Shown one piece after another: positions 1 through 8,415 of a DNA stretch of 64,000 bases (position 1 is its first letter; each line of letters starts with the position of its first letter). The stretch lies in the NCBI GenBank assembly GCA_003584705.1, contig AP018536.1:2356001-2420000 (forward strand), read 5' to 3'. Under the pieces are notes generated by a model that was not told the origin of the DNA, did no database searches, and worked only from the letters and a program-made list of their open reading frames with translations. The position numbers were made by a program, and so were the translations under genes. The stretch is from Lachnospiraceae bacterium GAM79 (GTDB lineage: Bacteria; Bacillota; Clostridia; Lachnospirales; Lachnospiraceae).

Positions 1-1010
1 GCACCGATGTCCAGTGTACGGATGATCACAGGCTTTCCCGCCATGGTCTCCGCCACAGTGCGGTAGATCTGAAACTGTTCTTCCTCGGTAGGGAAGGTTT
101 CTCTCTCCAGATATAAAAACTCACTGCGGAACAGGCCTATACCGCCGGCATCGTTCTGCAATACGGCCGCCAGATCCTTGCTGTTACCTATATTAGCATA
201 GAGCATGATCTTCTTACCGTCAATAGTGATATTTTCACGTCCCTTTAAGGTCTGGAGCAGTTCTTTCTTCTCCTGCTCCTCCTGCTTTAGCTGCTGCATT
301 TTCGACAGAGTATCTTCATCGGGATCCACATAGATGCAGCCGTTTCGTCCGTCCACGATACCAAGTTTTCCGTCTATGGCATCGGTCAGAGGGATATCGG
401 TGCCGATCAGTGCCGGAATACTCATGGTGCGGGCCAGGATCGCCGTATGGGAATTCACAGATCCATGTACCGTTACAAAGGATAATACCAGATCCTTGTT
501 CAACTGTACCGTCTCGGAGGGTGCCAGGTCGTCTGCCACAATGATCACGGGTTCTTCCGATGCTGCCATGCCTGCCGTTCTGCCACCCAGCACGCTTAAT
601 ACGCGCTCGGAAATGTCTTTGACATCCGCAGATCTGGCTCTCATGTAGTCATCCTCCATAGAGGCAAACATCTGTGCAAAATTGTCTCCGGTGGAAGCCA
701 CCGCATACTCTGCATTCACCTGCTGCATATGAATGATGTTCTCAATGGACTCATTGTAATCATCATCCTCCAGCATCATCTGATGAATCTCGAAAATAGC
801 TGCATTGGCTTCTCCCACTTCTTTCAAGGCTTTCTGGTACAGATTCTGCAGCTGCTCCATGGCGGTTTGTCTGGCCTGTCTGTAACGGGCGATCTCCCGG
901 TCGGGATTCTCGATCTTCACACGCTTTACCTGCTGCTCATCCTTCTTATGAACACTGATCCTGCCAATGGCAATTCCGCCGAATACACTTTTTCCCTGGT
1001 AGACTTCCAT
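1..1010 (-). CDS. ptsI: PTS enzyme I (PEP-protein phosphotransferase), 3' end outside window
   Basis: First 336 codons of enzyme I, which takes phosphate from phosphoenolpyruvate and passes it to HPr in the cytoplasm. Translated here by hand from the ATG at 1010 (begins MEVYQGKSVFGG). The phosphohistidine region 'GSVNSHTAILAR' puts the active His at residue 188, matching His189 of the E. coli enzyme. The PEP-binding barrel begins near residue 260 and is cut by the window edge. It lies 37 nt downstream of ptsH on the same strand, as the last visible gene of the fructose PTS operon. A GAGGAGA-like ribosome site precedes the start. Confidence 0.96.
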   Translation of the reverse strand, partial: MEVYQGKSVFGGIAIGRISVHKKDEQQVKRVKIENPDREIARYRQARQTAMEQLQNLYQKALKEVGEANAAIFEIHQMMLEDDDYNESIENIIHMQQVNAEYAVASTGDNFAQMFASMEDDYMRARSADVKDISERVLSVLGGRTAGMAASEEPVIIVADDLAPSETVQLNKDLVLSFVTVHGSVNSHTAILARTMSIPALIGTDIPLTDAIDGKLGIVDGRNGCIYVDPDEDTLSKMQQLKQEEQEKKELLQTLKGRENITIDGKKIMLYANIGNSKDLAAVLQNDAGGIGLFRSEFLYLERETFPTEEEQFQIYRTVAETMAGKPVIIRTLDIG

Positions 1011-1047
1011 GACTTTTCTCCTCTCCTGACGATAATATTATGATTAC

Positions 1048-1305
1048 TTAGAGGTTTGCTTTCACAAATTCCGTAACAGCTGCATAAGCTGCTTCCTCAT
1101 CCTCACCGTCGAAGGTCAGGGTGATCTCGTTGCCGGCCTTAACAGCCAGACCCATGATGCCGAAGATTCTCTTGCAGTCTCCGGTCTTGCCGTCCTTGGT
1201 CAGAGTGATGACACTCTGGAATTCCTTTGCTGCCTTTACCAGTTCTCCTGCGGGGCGAGCATGGATACCTTCGGGATCTGTGATAACATATTTAAATTCT
1301 TTCAT
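1048..1305 (-). CDS. ptsH: HPr phosphocarrier protein, lacking the regulatory Ser46
   Basis: HPr of 85 residues, the small carrier between enzyme I and the sugar-specific EII proteins. The active-site motif 'GIHARPAG' gives His15. The second landmark of Firmicutes HPr, Ser46 in 'KSIMGVM', is Arg46 here ('KRIFGIM'), so this copy should not be phosphorylated by HPr kinase and should not act as CcpA corepressor through P-Ser. It sits between fruA and ptsI, so it is probably a carrier dedicated to the PTS. A classical HPr with Ser46 may exist elsewhere in the genome. A strong AGGAGA site precedes the ATG. Confidence 0.95.
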   Translation of the reverse strand: MKEFKYVITDPEGIHARPAGELVKAAKEFQSVITLTKDGKTGDCKRIFGIMGLAVKAGNEITLTFDGEDEEAAYAAVTEFVKANL

Positions 1306-1339
1306 TTTCTTATCTCCTCTTCTGATTTTTTATATTACG

Positions 1340-1406
1340 ATAACTATTCAGCACCCGCATTCGCAAAACCGCTCTTTCAGAGTTTCCCTTTTGCTCATGT
1401 GGTTAC
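1340..1406. mobile_element. 67-bp palindromic MITE at the 3' end of fruA
   Basis: A near-perfect palindrome in the fruA-ptsH gap. Its left end is ATAACTATTCAG (GTAACTATTCAG with a changed first base). Its right end, read inward on the minus strand, is GTAAC then CACATGAGCAAAA; compared with the other copy it has lost about 8 nt of the repeat. The core is a hairpin (GCAAAA...CTCT TTC AGAG...TTTTGC). It matches the copy at 23067-23173, with compensating changes in the stem. The fruA stop codon lies inside it. No target duplication is visible. Confidence 0.75.
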
Positions 1407-3311
1407 TTTTTTCTTCAATACACCCAACAGCAGTGCGGACACTACCGTACCTGCCACCAGTGCCACCAGATACATCACTGCGTTACCTACTACAGGGAAT
1501 ACGAAAATTCCGCCGTGAGGTGCCATCAGTGTGCAGTGGAATGCCATGGACAGGGCGCCTGCCAGTGCCGAACCGATGATGCAGGAAGGAAGCACATGCA
1601 GAGGATCGGATGCTGCAAAAGGAATCGCACCTTCGGTGATGAACGCCAGGCCCATGATGAAGTTGGTGGGACCTGCGTCTCTCTCTTCCTTGGTGAATTT
1701 ATTCTTGAATAACAGGGTTGCCAGTGCAATGGCACAGGGAGGAGTCATACCTCCGATCATAACAGCTGCCATGATGTCGTAGTTGCCTGCGGTAATTGCT
1801 GCGGTTCCGAATACATAAGCTGCCTTGTTGAAGGGGCCCCCCATATCGATAGCCATCATGCCGCCCAGGATCAGTCCCAGTACGATCCGACTGGAATCAC
1901 CCATACCACTCAGGAAATTATTCAGTCCTGTATTGATGCCACCCATGATCGGTTCTACCACGAAGTTCATTGCCAGTCCCATGATCAGGATACCCACTAC
2001 CGGGTAGATCAGTACCGGTGCCAGCTTTTCAATGGCATCGGGAAGCTTATCGCAGATCTTGCGAAGTCCCAGGATCAGATAGCCTGCCAGGAAACCTGCT
2101 ACCAGTGCACCCAGGAATCCGGACTTTCCGTTGGCTGCCATCATGCCACCTACAAAGCCAAGCGCCAGCGCCGGTCTGTCGCCGATTGCCATACCGATGA
2201 AGCCCGCCAGTACCGGAAGCATCAAACCGAATGCCACGCCGCCGATATTCTTGAACATTGCGGCTATGGGAGTAATCGTACCAAAGTTACTTCTCTGATC
2301 TGCGGGAAGTGCATTGATATCAACGTTCAGTCCGTCGATCAGGAAGGCAATGGCGATCAGAATACCTCCGCCGACTACGAAAGGAAGCATATGGGATACG
2401 CCGTTCATCAGCTGGGTATAGATCTTATGAGCTGCGCTTTCCTTACCGGTTACGGCTGCCTTTGCCTCTCCGTTCTCACCGTGGAAGACTTCCACATTAC
2501 CGTTTACTGCCTGTTCTACCAGCCGTTCTGCCTTGCCGATACCGTCGGACACCTGACAGCTGATAACCTTTTTACCATCGAAACGATCCATGGGAACCTT
2601 CGCATCCGCTGCCACAATGATGCAGTCCGCTGCAGCAATCTCTTCTGCAGTCAATACATTTTTCGCTCCTGCAGAGCCTCTGGTCTCGATCTTGATCTGG
2701 CATCCTGCTGCTTTTGCTGCCTTTTCCAGAGCTTCCGCTGCCATATAGGTATGAGCGATTCCGGTCGGACAGGAGGTCACTGCCAACAGCTTAAAGCCTT
2801 TCTTCTCCTCGGTGGTAATACCGGTATCACTTAATCTGTCATCAATGCTCTTGGCACTTTCATCTGCTGCATCAATGATCTGTAAAAACTCATCTACGCT
2901 TTTTGCGTTTCTCAGGGAAGTGGTAAAATTTTCATCCATCAGCATCACGGACAGTTTGCTCAGCACATCCAGATGTACATTATCCTTTGTATTCGGTGCT
3001 GCAATCAGGAACAGCAGTGTCACCGGTTCCCCGTCCAGAGATTCATACTCCACACCGTTTTTGATCACCATGGCTGCCAGGCCAGGGGCTTTTACCGCAT
3101 CACATTTTCCGTGAGGGATCGCAATGCCCTCTCCGATTCCCGTGGTACTCTCTTCCTCTCTTGCATAGACCTGTTCACGATACTTCTCCACATCAGACAG
3201 CTTTCCGCTTTTTGCCATCAGTTCCACTGCCAGATCCAATGTTTCCTTTTTGTCAGCCGGTGCCGCATTCAGGGAAATACTATTTTTGTCCAAAAGATCT
3301 GTAATTCTCAT
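1395..3311 (-). CDS. fruA: Fructose-specific PTS EIIABC
   Basis: Membrane permease that imports fructose and phosphorylates it to fructose-1-phosphate. Domain order is IIA (residues 1-150, phospho-His67 in 'AIPHGKC'), IIB (about 173-270, phospho-Cys181 in 'TSCPTGIAHT') and IIC (about 295-638, hydrophobic, many membrane segments). I chose the ATG at 3311 (MRITDLL), not the one at 3323, which lies 1 nt from the GAGAGG ribosome site. The last three codons (Val-Thr-Thr) and the stop come from the terminal repeat of the small mobile element at 1340-1406. The gene follows fruK by 36 nt and precedes ptsH. Confidence 0.96.
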   Translation of the reverse strand: MRITDLLDKNSISLNAAPADKKETLDLAVELMAKSGKLSDVEKYREQVYAREEESTTGIGEGIAIPHGKCDAVKAPGLAAMVIKNGVEYESLDGEPVTLLFLIAAPNTKDNVHLDVLSKLSVMLMDENFTTSLRNAKSVDEFLQIIDAADESAKSIDDRLSDTGITTEEKKGFKLLAVTSCPTGIAHTYMAAEALEKAAKAAGCQIKIETRGSAGAKNVLTAEEIAAADCIIVAADAKVPMDRFDGKKVISCQVSDGIGKAERLVEQAVNGNVEVFHGENGEAKAAVTGKESAAHKIYTQLMNGVSHMLPFVVGGGILIAIAFLIDGLNVDINALPADQRSNFGTITPIAAMFKNIGGVAFGLMLPVLAGFIGMAIGDRPALALGFVGGMMAANGKSGFLGALVAGFLAGYLILGLRKICDKLPDAIEKLAPVLIYPVVGILIMGLAMNFVVEPIMGGINTGLNNFLSGMGDSSRIVLGLILGGMMAIDMGGPFNKAAYVFGTAAITAGNYDIMAAVMIGGMTPPCAIALATLLFKNKFTKEERDAGPTNFIMGLAFITEGAIPFAASDPLHVLPSCIIGSALAGALSMAFHCTLMAPHGGIFVFPVVGNAVMYLVALVAGTVVSALLLGVLKKKVTT

Positions 3312-3347
3312 GTTGTGACCCATCCTCTCTTTTTATATTTATCATTG

Positions 3348-4256
3348 TTATTGTTCTACCTGCTGTAATACCTGCAAGACTTCTTCTCTGGTGGCCAGAT
3401 TCTCGGAAAATGCACTGGCGCTTCCTGCAGCAATTCCCATATGGAACGCATGTACATAATCTTTCTTTTCCATCCATCCGGTCAGGAAACCTGCCACCAT
3501 GGAATCGCCTGCACCCACACCATTGACCAGTGTTCCCTTCGGTGCCGGAGCTCCCATGCTCTGTCCGTCCGCTGCGATCAATACTGCTCCTTCGCCTGCC
3601 ATGGAGATCAGTACATTCTGTGCTCCCATCTCCTGCAGTTTCCTGCCGTATGGAACCACCTCTTCCCTTGTGGAGAGCTTCACACCGAAGATATCCCCCA
3701 ATTCATGATTGTTTGGTTTTACCAGAAAAGGATGATACGGCAATACCTTTACCAGCAGGTCTCTGGTGGCATCCACTACGGTGAGAACACCTCTTCCCTG
3801 AATTCTCTCCAGAATTCTCTGATAAATGTCATCCGGCATGGTATAAGGAATACTTCCTGCCAATACCAGGACATCTCCGTCTCCCAGTCTGTCAATCTTT
3901 TCCATCAGCTGTTCCAAAGCTTTTGCATCAATATCCGGGCCACAGCCATTGATCTCTGTTCCGTCAATACTTTTCAGCTTCAGATTGATTCTGGTCATTC
4001 CGTGATCGATTTTGATGAAATCAGCATTTACGCCAAACTCGTTCAATCTTCGGATCAGTTCCTCTCCGGTGAATCCCGCCGCATATCCCAGGGCTGTGGA
4101 ATCCAGTCCCAGATTCTTCAGTACGATAGATACATTGATTCCCTTTCCTCCCGGGAGAATCAGCTCTGATGAGGTTCTGTTCGTCATCCCCAGCTGAAAG
4201 TCATCCACGGACACGATGTAATCCAGTGACGGATTGAAGGTCACGGTACAAATCAT
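3348..4256 (-). CDS. fruK: 1-phosphofructokinase
   Basis: Phosphorylates fructose-1-phosphate to fructose-1,6-bisphosphate, the step after FruA import. It is 302 residues long and of the PfkB/ribokinase type: the N-terminal sugar-binding signature 'PGGKGINVS' is near residue 37, and the C-terminal anion-hole and base motif 'NGVGAGDSMVAGF' near residue 245. It is the first gene of fruK-fruA-ptsH-ptsI, behind a clear promoter at 4300-4328 and a GGAGGGAT ribosome site. No DeoR-type FruR gene is present upstream, unlike many Firmicutes fructose operons. Confidence 0.96.
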   Translation of the reverse strand: MICTVTFNPSLDYIVSVDDFQLGMTNRTSSELILPGGKGINVSIVLKNLGLDSTALGYAAGFTGEELIRRLNEFGVNADFIKIDHGMTRINLKLKSIDGTEINGCGPDIDAKALEQLMEKIDRLGDGDVLVLAGSIPYTMPDDIYQRILERIQGRGVLTVVDATRDLLVKVLPYHPFLVKPNNHELGDIFGVKLSTREEVVPYGRKLQEMGAQNVLISMAGEGAVLIAADGQSMGAPAPKGTLVNGVGAGDSMVAGFLTGWMEKKDYVHAFHMGIAAGSASAFSENLATREEVLQVLQQVEQ

Positions 4257-4299
4257 TTCTATCCCTCCTGTCTGTCATCTTTCTTGTTCTTATGATGTT

Positions 4300-4328
4300 A
4301 TTATATCTTCACATTCAGTCAAAATCAA
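4300..4328 (-). promoter_or_regulatory. Sigma-A promoter of the fructose PTS operon
   Basis: On the minus strand: TTGATT (4328-4323), a 17-bp spacer, then TATAAT (4305-4300). This predicts a leader of about 37 nt before the fruK ATG at 4256. No operator palindrome was obvious. Confidence 0.8.
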
Positions 4329-4379
4329 TCAATTTAATTCACAAATATGGTGCTTTATTTTGGTTGAATTTGCACAAAA

Positions 4380-4412
4380 TAAAAGGATGAAGTATTTCTT
4401 CATCCTTTTTCA
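4380..4412 (-). terminator. Rho-independent terminator after recN
   Basis: Inverted repeat AAAAGGATGAAG / CTTCATCCTTTT around a 5-nt loop, followed on the minus strand by a T-rich run. It lies between the recN stop (4439) and the fruK promoter, separating the housekeeping cluster from the fructose operon. Confidence 0.85.
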
Positions 4413-4438
4413 ATGTTTCTTTCACTATAGCATTTCCC

Positions 4439-6127
4439 TTATCTGGCTTCTTTAAACCCGTTTGCCTGTTCTTTCATTTCCTTTGCATTGGAAAGCGCCG
4501 CTTCCGTCAGTGCATCACTGCCTAACAGTCTTGCCAGCTCCGCCAGGCTTTCCTCTTCTGCCACCTTGTGAATGTCCGTAATGGTCATATCATCGGTACT
4601 GCTCTTTTCAATAATGAAATGCACATCCGCCATGGCTGCGATCTGAGGCAGATGAGTGATACAGATGACCTGATGGGCTCCTGCCAGAATACTCAGCTGC
4701 TCCGCTACTTTCCATGCGGTTCTGCCGCTGATACCGGTATCGATCTCATCAAAGATCAATGTATCAATGGCATCTTTCCCTGCCAGTACCGTTTTGATCG
4801 CCAGCATCACCCGGGACAGTTCACCGCCACTGGCCACCTGGTTCAAAGGTTTCAGACTTTCTCCGGGATTGGTGGAAATCAGGAATTCCACATCATCATA
4901 GCCTTTTGCTGTAATGGCCTGACCGGGTCTGACTGCGATGTCAAATTCCACCGTCAGGAAATTGAGACCTATCAGCGCATCTTTCAATTTCTGCGTCAGT
5001 ACCGCTGCATTTTTTCTGCGGATCTCAGACAGTTCTTCACAGGCTTTCTTCAGTAACGCCTGTTTTTCCTCCCACTCGGCGTTCAATTTCTGCATATAGG
5101 CATCATAATCCGCCAGTTTTTCCAGATAAGCTTCTTTTTCCTCTTTGTACCGCAGGATCTCTTCGATCGTGTTGCCGTATTTTCCCTTGAGGTGATTGAT
5201 GGTATTCAGACGATCCTCTGTACTGCGAAAATCCTCTTCATCAAATTCCAGATCCGACATATATTCGGAGACATCATGATTGTAATCTGACAAAAGACTT
5301 TCCACCTCTGCCAACTGTTCCTCCATCTGTTCCAGTGCAGGATCATACATGGTCACACTACGCAATGCCCGCAGTGCCCTGCTCAAAGAATTCCCGGCAC
5401 CGTCTTCCGCGTCATTGCCACTGAGTTGATAGCTCTCCGCCAGGCTTTCCGCAATTTTTCGGCTGTTGGACATTTTGCGGTACGCCTGTTCCAGTTCCTC
5501 ATCTTCTCCGGGCTGCAGGGAAGCATCCGCGATCTCCTTTTGTTCAAATTCCGCCAGAGACTGTTCTCTGCTTCTGGAGGTATCATCCAGAGTTTCCTCT
5601 GTGATCTTTTTCTCCAGGGCAGTACACTCATGATAAAGTGCAGCCACCCGCCCTGCGCATTCTGCAAATTCCGCTCCCGCATAGGCATCCAGGATCTCCA
5701 TATGTTTTTTCTTGTTTAGCAGAGACTGGTGCTCATGTTGTCCGTGAATATCGATCAGCAGCTCCGAAAGTTCCTTCACCTGCTTTGCCGTCACGGTCTC
5801 TCCATTGATACGGCAGATGCTTTTCCCGGAGGAAAGTTTTCGGCTCAGGATCACGGTTCCGTCTTCCGAAGGTTCCAGATCCATGCTCTTTAATTTTTCC
5901 GCCAGCCTTTCTTCCTCGCAGTCGAAGACCAGTTCCACCAGACCGTTCTCTTCTCCCCGTCTGAGCATGTCTTTCTCGAACTTTCCTCCCAGTGCCAGAT
6001 TCACTGATCCAATGAGTAATGATTTACCGGCACCGGTCTCACCGGTCAGTATATTCAGTCCTTCTCCGAACTCTACCTCTGTCTCCCGGATAAGAGCCAG
6101 ATTTTTCACGCGTAAACTACGAAGCAT
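4439..6127 (-). CDS. recN: DNA repair protein RecN
   Basis: SMC-like ATPase of recombinational double-strand-break repair. Walker A is 'GETGAGKS' at residues 29-36. Long charged coiled-coil segments fill roughly residues 150-380. The ABC signature 'ASGGELSRVMLAIK' and Walker B 'TLIFDEIDTGISG' are in the C-terminal third. The length (562) is normal for the family. It is the last gene of the run nadK-argR-recN, starting 15 nt after argR, and is followed by a strong terminator. Confidence 0.97.
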   Translation of the reverse strand: MLRSLRVKNLALIRETEVEFGEGLNILTGETGAGKSLLIGSVNLALGGKFEKDMLRRGEENGLVELVFDCEEERLAEKLKSMDLEPSEDGTVILSRKLSSGKSICRINGETVTAKQVKELSELLIDIHGQHEHQSLLNKKKHMEILDAYAGAEFAECAGRVAALYHECTALEKKITEETLDDTSRSREQSLAEFEQKEIADASLQPGEDEELEQAYRKMSNSRKIAESLAESYQLSGNDAEDGAGNSLSRALRALRSVTMYDPALEQMEEQLAEVESLLSDYNHDVSEYMSDLEFDEEDFRSTEDRLNTINHLKGKYGNTIEEILRYKEEKEAYLEKLADYDAYMQKLNAEWEEKQALLKKACEELSEIRRKNAAVLTQKLKDALIGLNFLTVEFDIAVRPGQAITAKGYDDVEFLISTNPGESLKPLNQVASGGELSRVMLAIKTVLAGKDAIDTLIFDEIDTGISGRTAWKVAEQLSILAGAHQVICITHLPQIAAMADVHFIIEKSSTDDMTITDIHKVAEEESLAELARLLGSDALTEAALSNAKEMKEQANGFKEAR

Positions 6128-6142
6128 GTATTTCCCCCTGTC

Positions 6143-6595
6143 TTACCTTTCTATCATCAGATGGATCTTGTCCATAAGGATCTGGGTATCTTCCACGGTC
6201 CGCACTGCCACCATGATCGTATCATCTCCGGCGATACATCCCACCACTTCGGAGAATTTCAGGGCATCCAGTGCCGCCGCCACTGCCATGGCCATGCCGG
6301 ATACGGTCTTGATCACCAGAATATTCTGTGCCATGTCCATGGAGATAAAACCGTCTCTGAGGACGCGGATGTATTTATCTCCCATATGACTGTCATCCTG
6401 TTTTAAAATGACGTATTTCTGTTTGCCGCCACCGGTGGGTACTTTGGACAGCTTCAGTTCTCTGATATCTCTGGATACGGTAGCCTGTGTCACAGCAAAA
6501 CCGGCTTCCTTCAGATAGCCCGCCAGTTCCTCCTGGGTCTCCACATCTCTTTTTTCTATAATCTCCACGATCTTGCGATGTCTTGTTTTCTTCAT
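6143..6595 (-). CDS. argR: Arginine repressor ArgR/AhrC
   Basis: Hexameric arginine-dependent repressor and activator of 150 residues. The N-terminal winged helix (residues 1-70, 'VTQATVSRDIRELKLSK') binds ARG boxes. The C-terminal oligomerisation and arginine-binding domain contains 'GCIAGDDTIMVAVRT', with the paired acidic residues that contact arginine. The position between nadK and recN is conserved in Clostridia and Bacilli. The start is supported by a GAGGTC site upstream of the ATG at 6595. Confidence 0.96.
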   Translation of the reverse strand: MKKTRHRKIVEIIEKRDVETQEELAGYLKEAGFAVTQATVSRDIRELKLSKVPTGGGKQKYVILKQDDSHMGDKYIRVLRDGFISMDMAQNILVIKTVSGMAMAVAAALDALKFSEVVGCIAGDDTIMVAVRTVEDTQILMDKIHLMIER

Positions 6596-6626
6596 CTTGA
6601 CCTCATGCCTTTCTCACAACAATTCG

Positions 6627-7496
6627 TCAGGAATCTCTCATTTTCCGATGCAATACATCCAGGAAGCTTACCTGATTCAGCTGAATAAACTCGGTGATCT
6701 TCTCCGACTGCACAATACGGATCCGGTCTCCGGTACACATGGTCACTTTGTGGCTGCCGTCATAATTGGCTTCCACGGTCTGGCTTTTGCCCTCTCTGCC
6801 ACCGGGAATCTCTATAACGATCTCATCTTCCGGGGACAGAATAATGCTTCTCTGGTTCAGGCTGTGGGGGCAGATCGGTGTCAGGGTGATCAGTTTCGCC
6901 TTGGGCTCCACCAGCGGCCCGCCCGCCGACAGATTATATCCCGTGGATCCTGTCGGTGTAGTCACGATCATTCCATCTGCCTTGTAATGATTCAGAAGCT
7001 GTCCGTTGACATAGATGTTGAATTCTATGATCTGCAGGGATCCGCTTCGGGAAATGACGATGTCATTCAAAGCCCAGCCTTCCGACACGGTTCCATCCGC
7101 ACAGCAGACTTTACCGTTTAACATCATTCTGCGTTCTTTCTTAAAATCATCCCGGATCAGGCGGTCCAGAGATTCCTCTAATCCAGACAGTTCGATCTCC
7201 GTCATATAACCTACGGTTCCCAGATTCACTCCGATGATGGGGACAAGGATCTTCTTCGTCTCTCTGGCTGCCTGCAGCACCGTGCCGTCGCCGCCCAATA
7301 CGATCATGCAGTCCACATCTAACGGAATGTCCGTTGCTTCCTCTTCCGCCACGGAATCCGCTTCTTCCTTCCAGTCGGATTCCTTGACCTTTAATTTCAC
7401 CGTACAGCCTTTGGTTTCCAGATAATTCTGGATCCGTTTCGTGGTCGCAAGCTTCTGATCCTTATGCTTGTTGGTATATATCAGAAAATGCTTCAT
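6627..7496 (-). CDS. nadK: NAD kinase
   Basis: Makes NADP from NAD and ATP. From the ATG at 7496 (MKHFLIYTNKHKD, preceded by AAGGAG with 9-nt spacing) it is 289 residues long; the longer reading frame to 7565 would run into tlyA and is rejected. Diagnostic motifs are 'VLGGDGTVLQA' and 'ADGMIVTTPTGSTGYNLSAGGP'. It follows tlyA by 20 nt in the housekeeping cluster. Confidence 0.96.
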   Translation of the reverse strand: MKHFLIYTNKHKDQKLATTKRIQNYLETKGCTVKLKVKESDWKEEADSVAEEEATDIPLDVDCMIVLGGDGTVLQAARETKKILVPIIGVNLGTVGYMTEIELSGLEESLDRLIRDDFKKERRMMLNGKVCCADGTVSEGWALNDIVISRSGSLQIIEFNIYVNGQLLNHYKADGMIVTTPTGSTGYNLSAGGPLVEPKAKLITLTPICPHSLNQRSIILSPEDEIVIEIPGGREGKSQTVEANYDGSHKVTMCTGDRIRIVQSEKITEFIQLNQVSFLDVLHRKMRDS

Positions 7497-7516
7497 AGCT
7501 TCGCACTCCTTGTCTG

Positions 7517-8398
7517 TTACAGGGTATGAGAGTTGTCTACGATACCTTTGATTACGGCATCCCATTCAGGGGTATAGGACAGTCCGGTCTTTTCCTCTAT
7601 AATAGTCTGTAAGGCGCTCTCCGCTTCATGCTCGGTCAGCGCCAGCTTTTCTTCGGAGATCTCCTCCGGCTTACGGATATGCAGCAGATATTCGATATTG
7701 CCCTCCGGTCCCTTGATGGGGGAATATTCCAGATGCAGTACTTCGAAACCAATGCTGTCCGCATAGTCGATGATCTTGCGGATCACTTCCTCGTGGATCT
7801 GAGGTTCTCTCACCACACCGTTCTTGCCCACCTTGCCTCTGCCGGCCTCGAACTGGGGCTTGATCAGACACACCATCTGTCCGCCGGTCTTTAACAGATT
7901 TCTCGCCGGGATCAAAATCTTGGTCAGAGAAATAAAGGACACATCCACGCTGGCGAAATCCAGAGCATCCGGGATATCCTCCGGGGTCACATAACGGAAA
8001 TTGGTCTGTTCCATGCATACCACCCGCTCATCATTCCGCAGTTTCCAGGCTAACTGCCCCTGTCCCACGTCCACGGAATACACCTTCGTGGCTCCGTTCT
8101 GGAGCATGCAGTCCGTGAAGCCTCCGGTAGATGCACCGATATCCATGCAGATCATGCCGTCCAGCAGAAATCCCCACTGTTCCATTGCCTTTTCCAGCTT
8201 CAGGCCTCCGCGGCTGACATATTTCATGGTATGATTTCTGACTTCCAGTTTGATCTTGCTGACATCAAATCCGGTGCCGGCCTTGTCTTCCTTCTGTCCG
8301 TTGACATAGACATTGCCGGACATTATGATGGCTTTTGCCTTTTCTCTGGAAGGAGCATACCCCTGCTCTACCAGAATCACATCCAGTCGTTCTTTCAT
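7517..8398 (-). CDS. tlyA: TlyA-family rRNA 2'-O-methyltransferase
   Basis: 293 residues: an N-terminal S4 RNA-binding domain (about 1-65, 'RLDVILVEQGYAPSREKAK') and a Rossmann-fold FtsJ-like methyltransferase with the SAM motif 'DIGASTGGFTDCML' near residue 85 and a 'VDVSFISL' segment. Homologues methylate ribosomal RNA; the old name 'hemolysin' is historical. It lies 17 nt downstream of dxs, in the usual dxs-tlyA-nadK order. Confidence 0.94.
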   Translation of the reverse strand: MKERLDVILVEQGYAPSREKAKAIIMSGNVYVNGQKEDKAGTGFDVSKIKLEVRNHTMKYVSRGGLKLEKAMEQWGFLLDGMICMDIGASTGGFTDCMLQNGATKVYSVDVGQGQLAWKLRNDERVVCMEQTNFRYVTPEDIPDALDFASVDVSFISLTKILIPARNLLKTGGQMVCLIKPQFEAGRGKVGKNGVVREPQIHEEVIRKIIDYADSIGFEVLHLEYSPIKGPEGNIEYLLHIRKPEEISEEKLALTEHEAESALQTIIEEKTGLSYTPEWDAVIKGIVDNSHTL

Positions 8399-8415
8399 CT
8401 TCGTCTCCTAATTAT

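Noticed and set aside
1121..1579. Long plus-strand reading frames over ptsH and fruA (and similar ones over nearly every minus-strand gene)
   Set aside because: They are out-of-frame shadows of well-identified genes, lack ribosome sites and show no protein family.
7497..7565. Longer nadK start
   Set aside because: It would overlap the end of tlyA; AAGGAG lies before the ATG at 7496.
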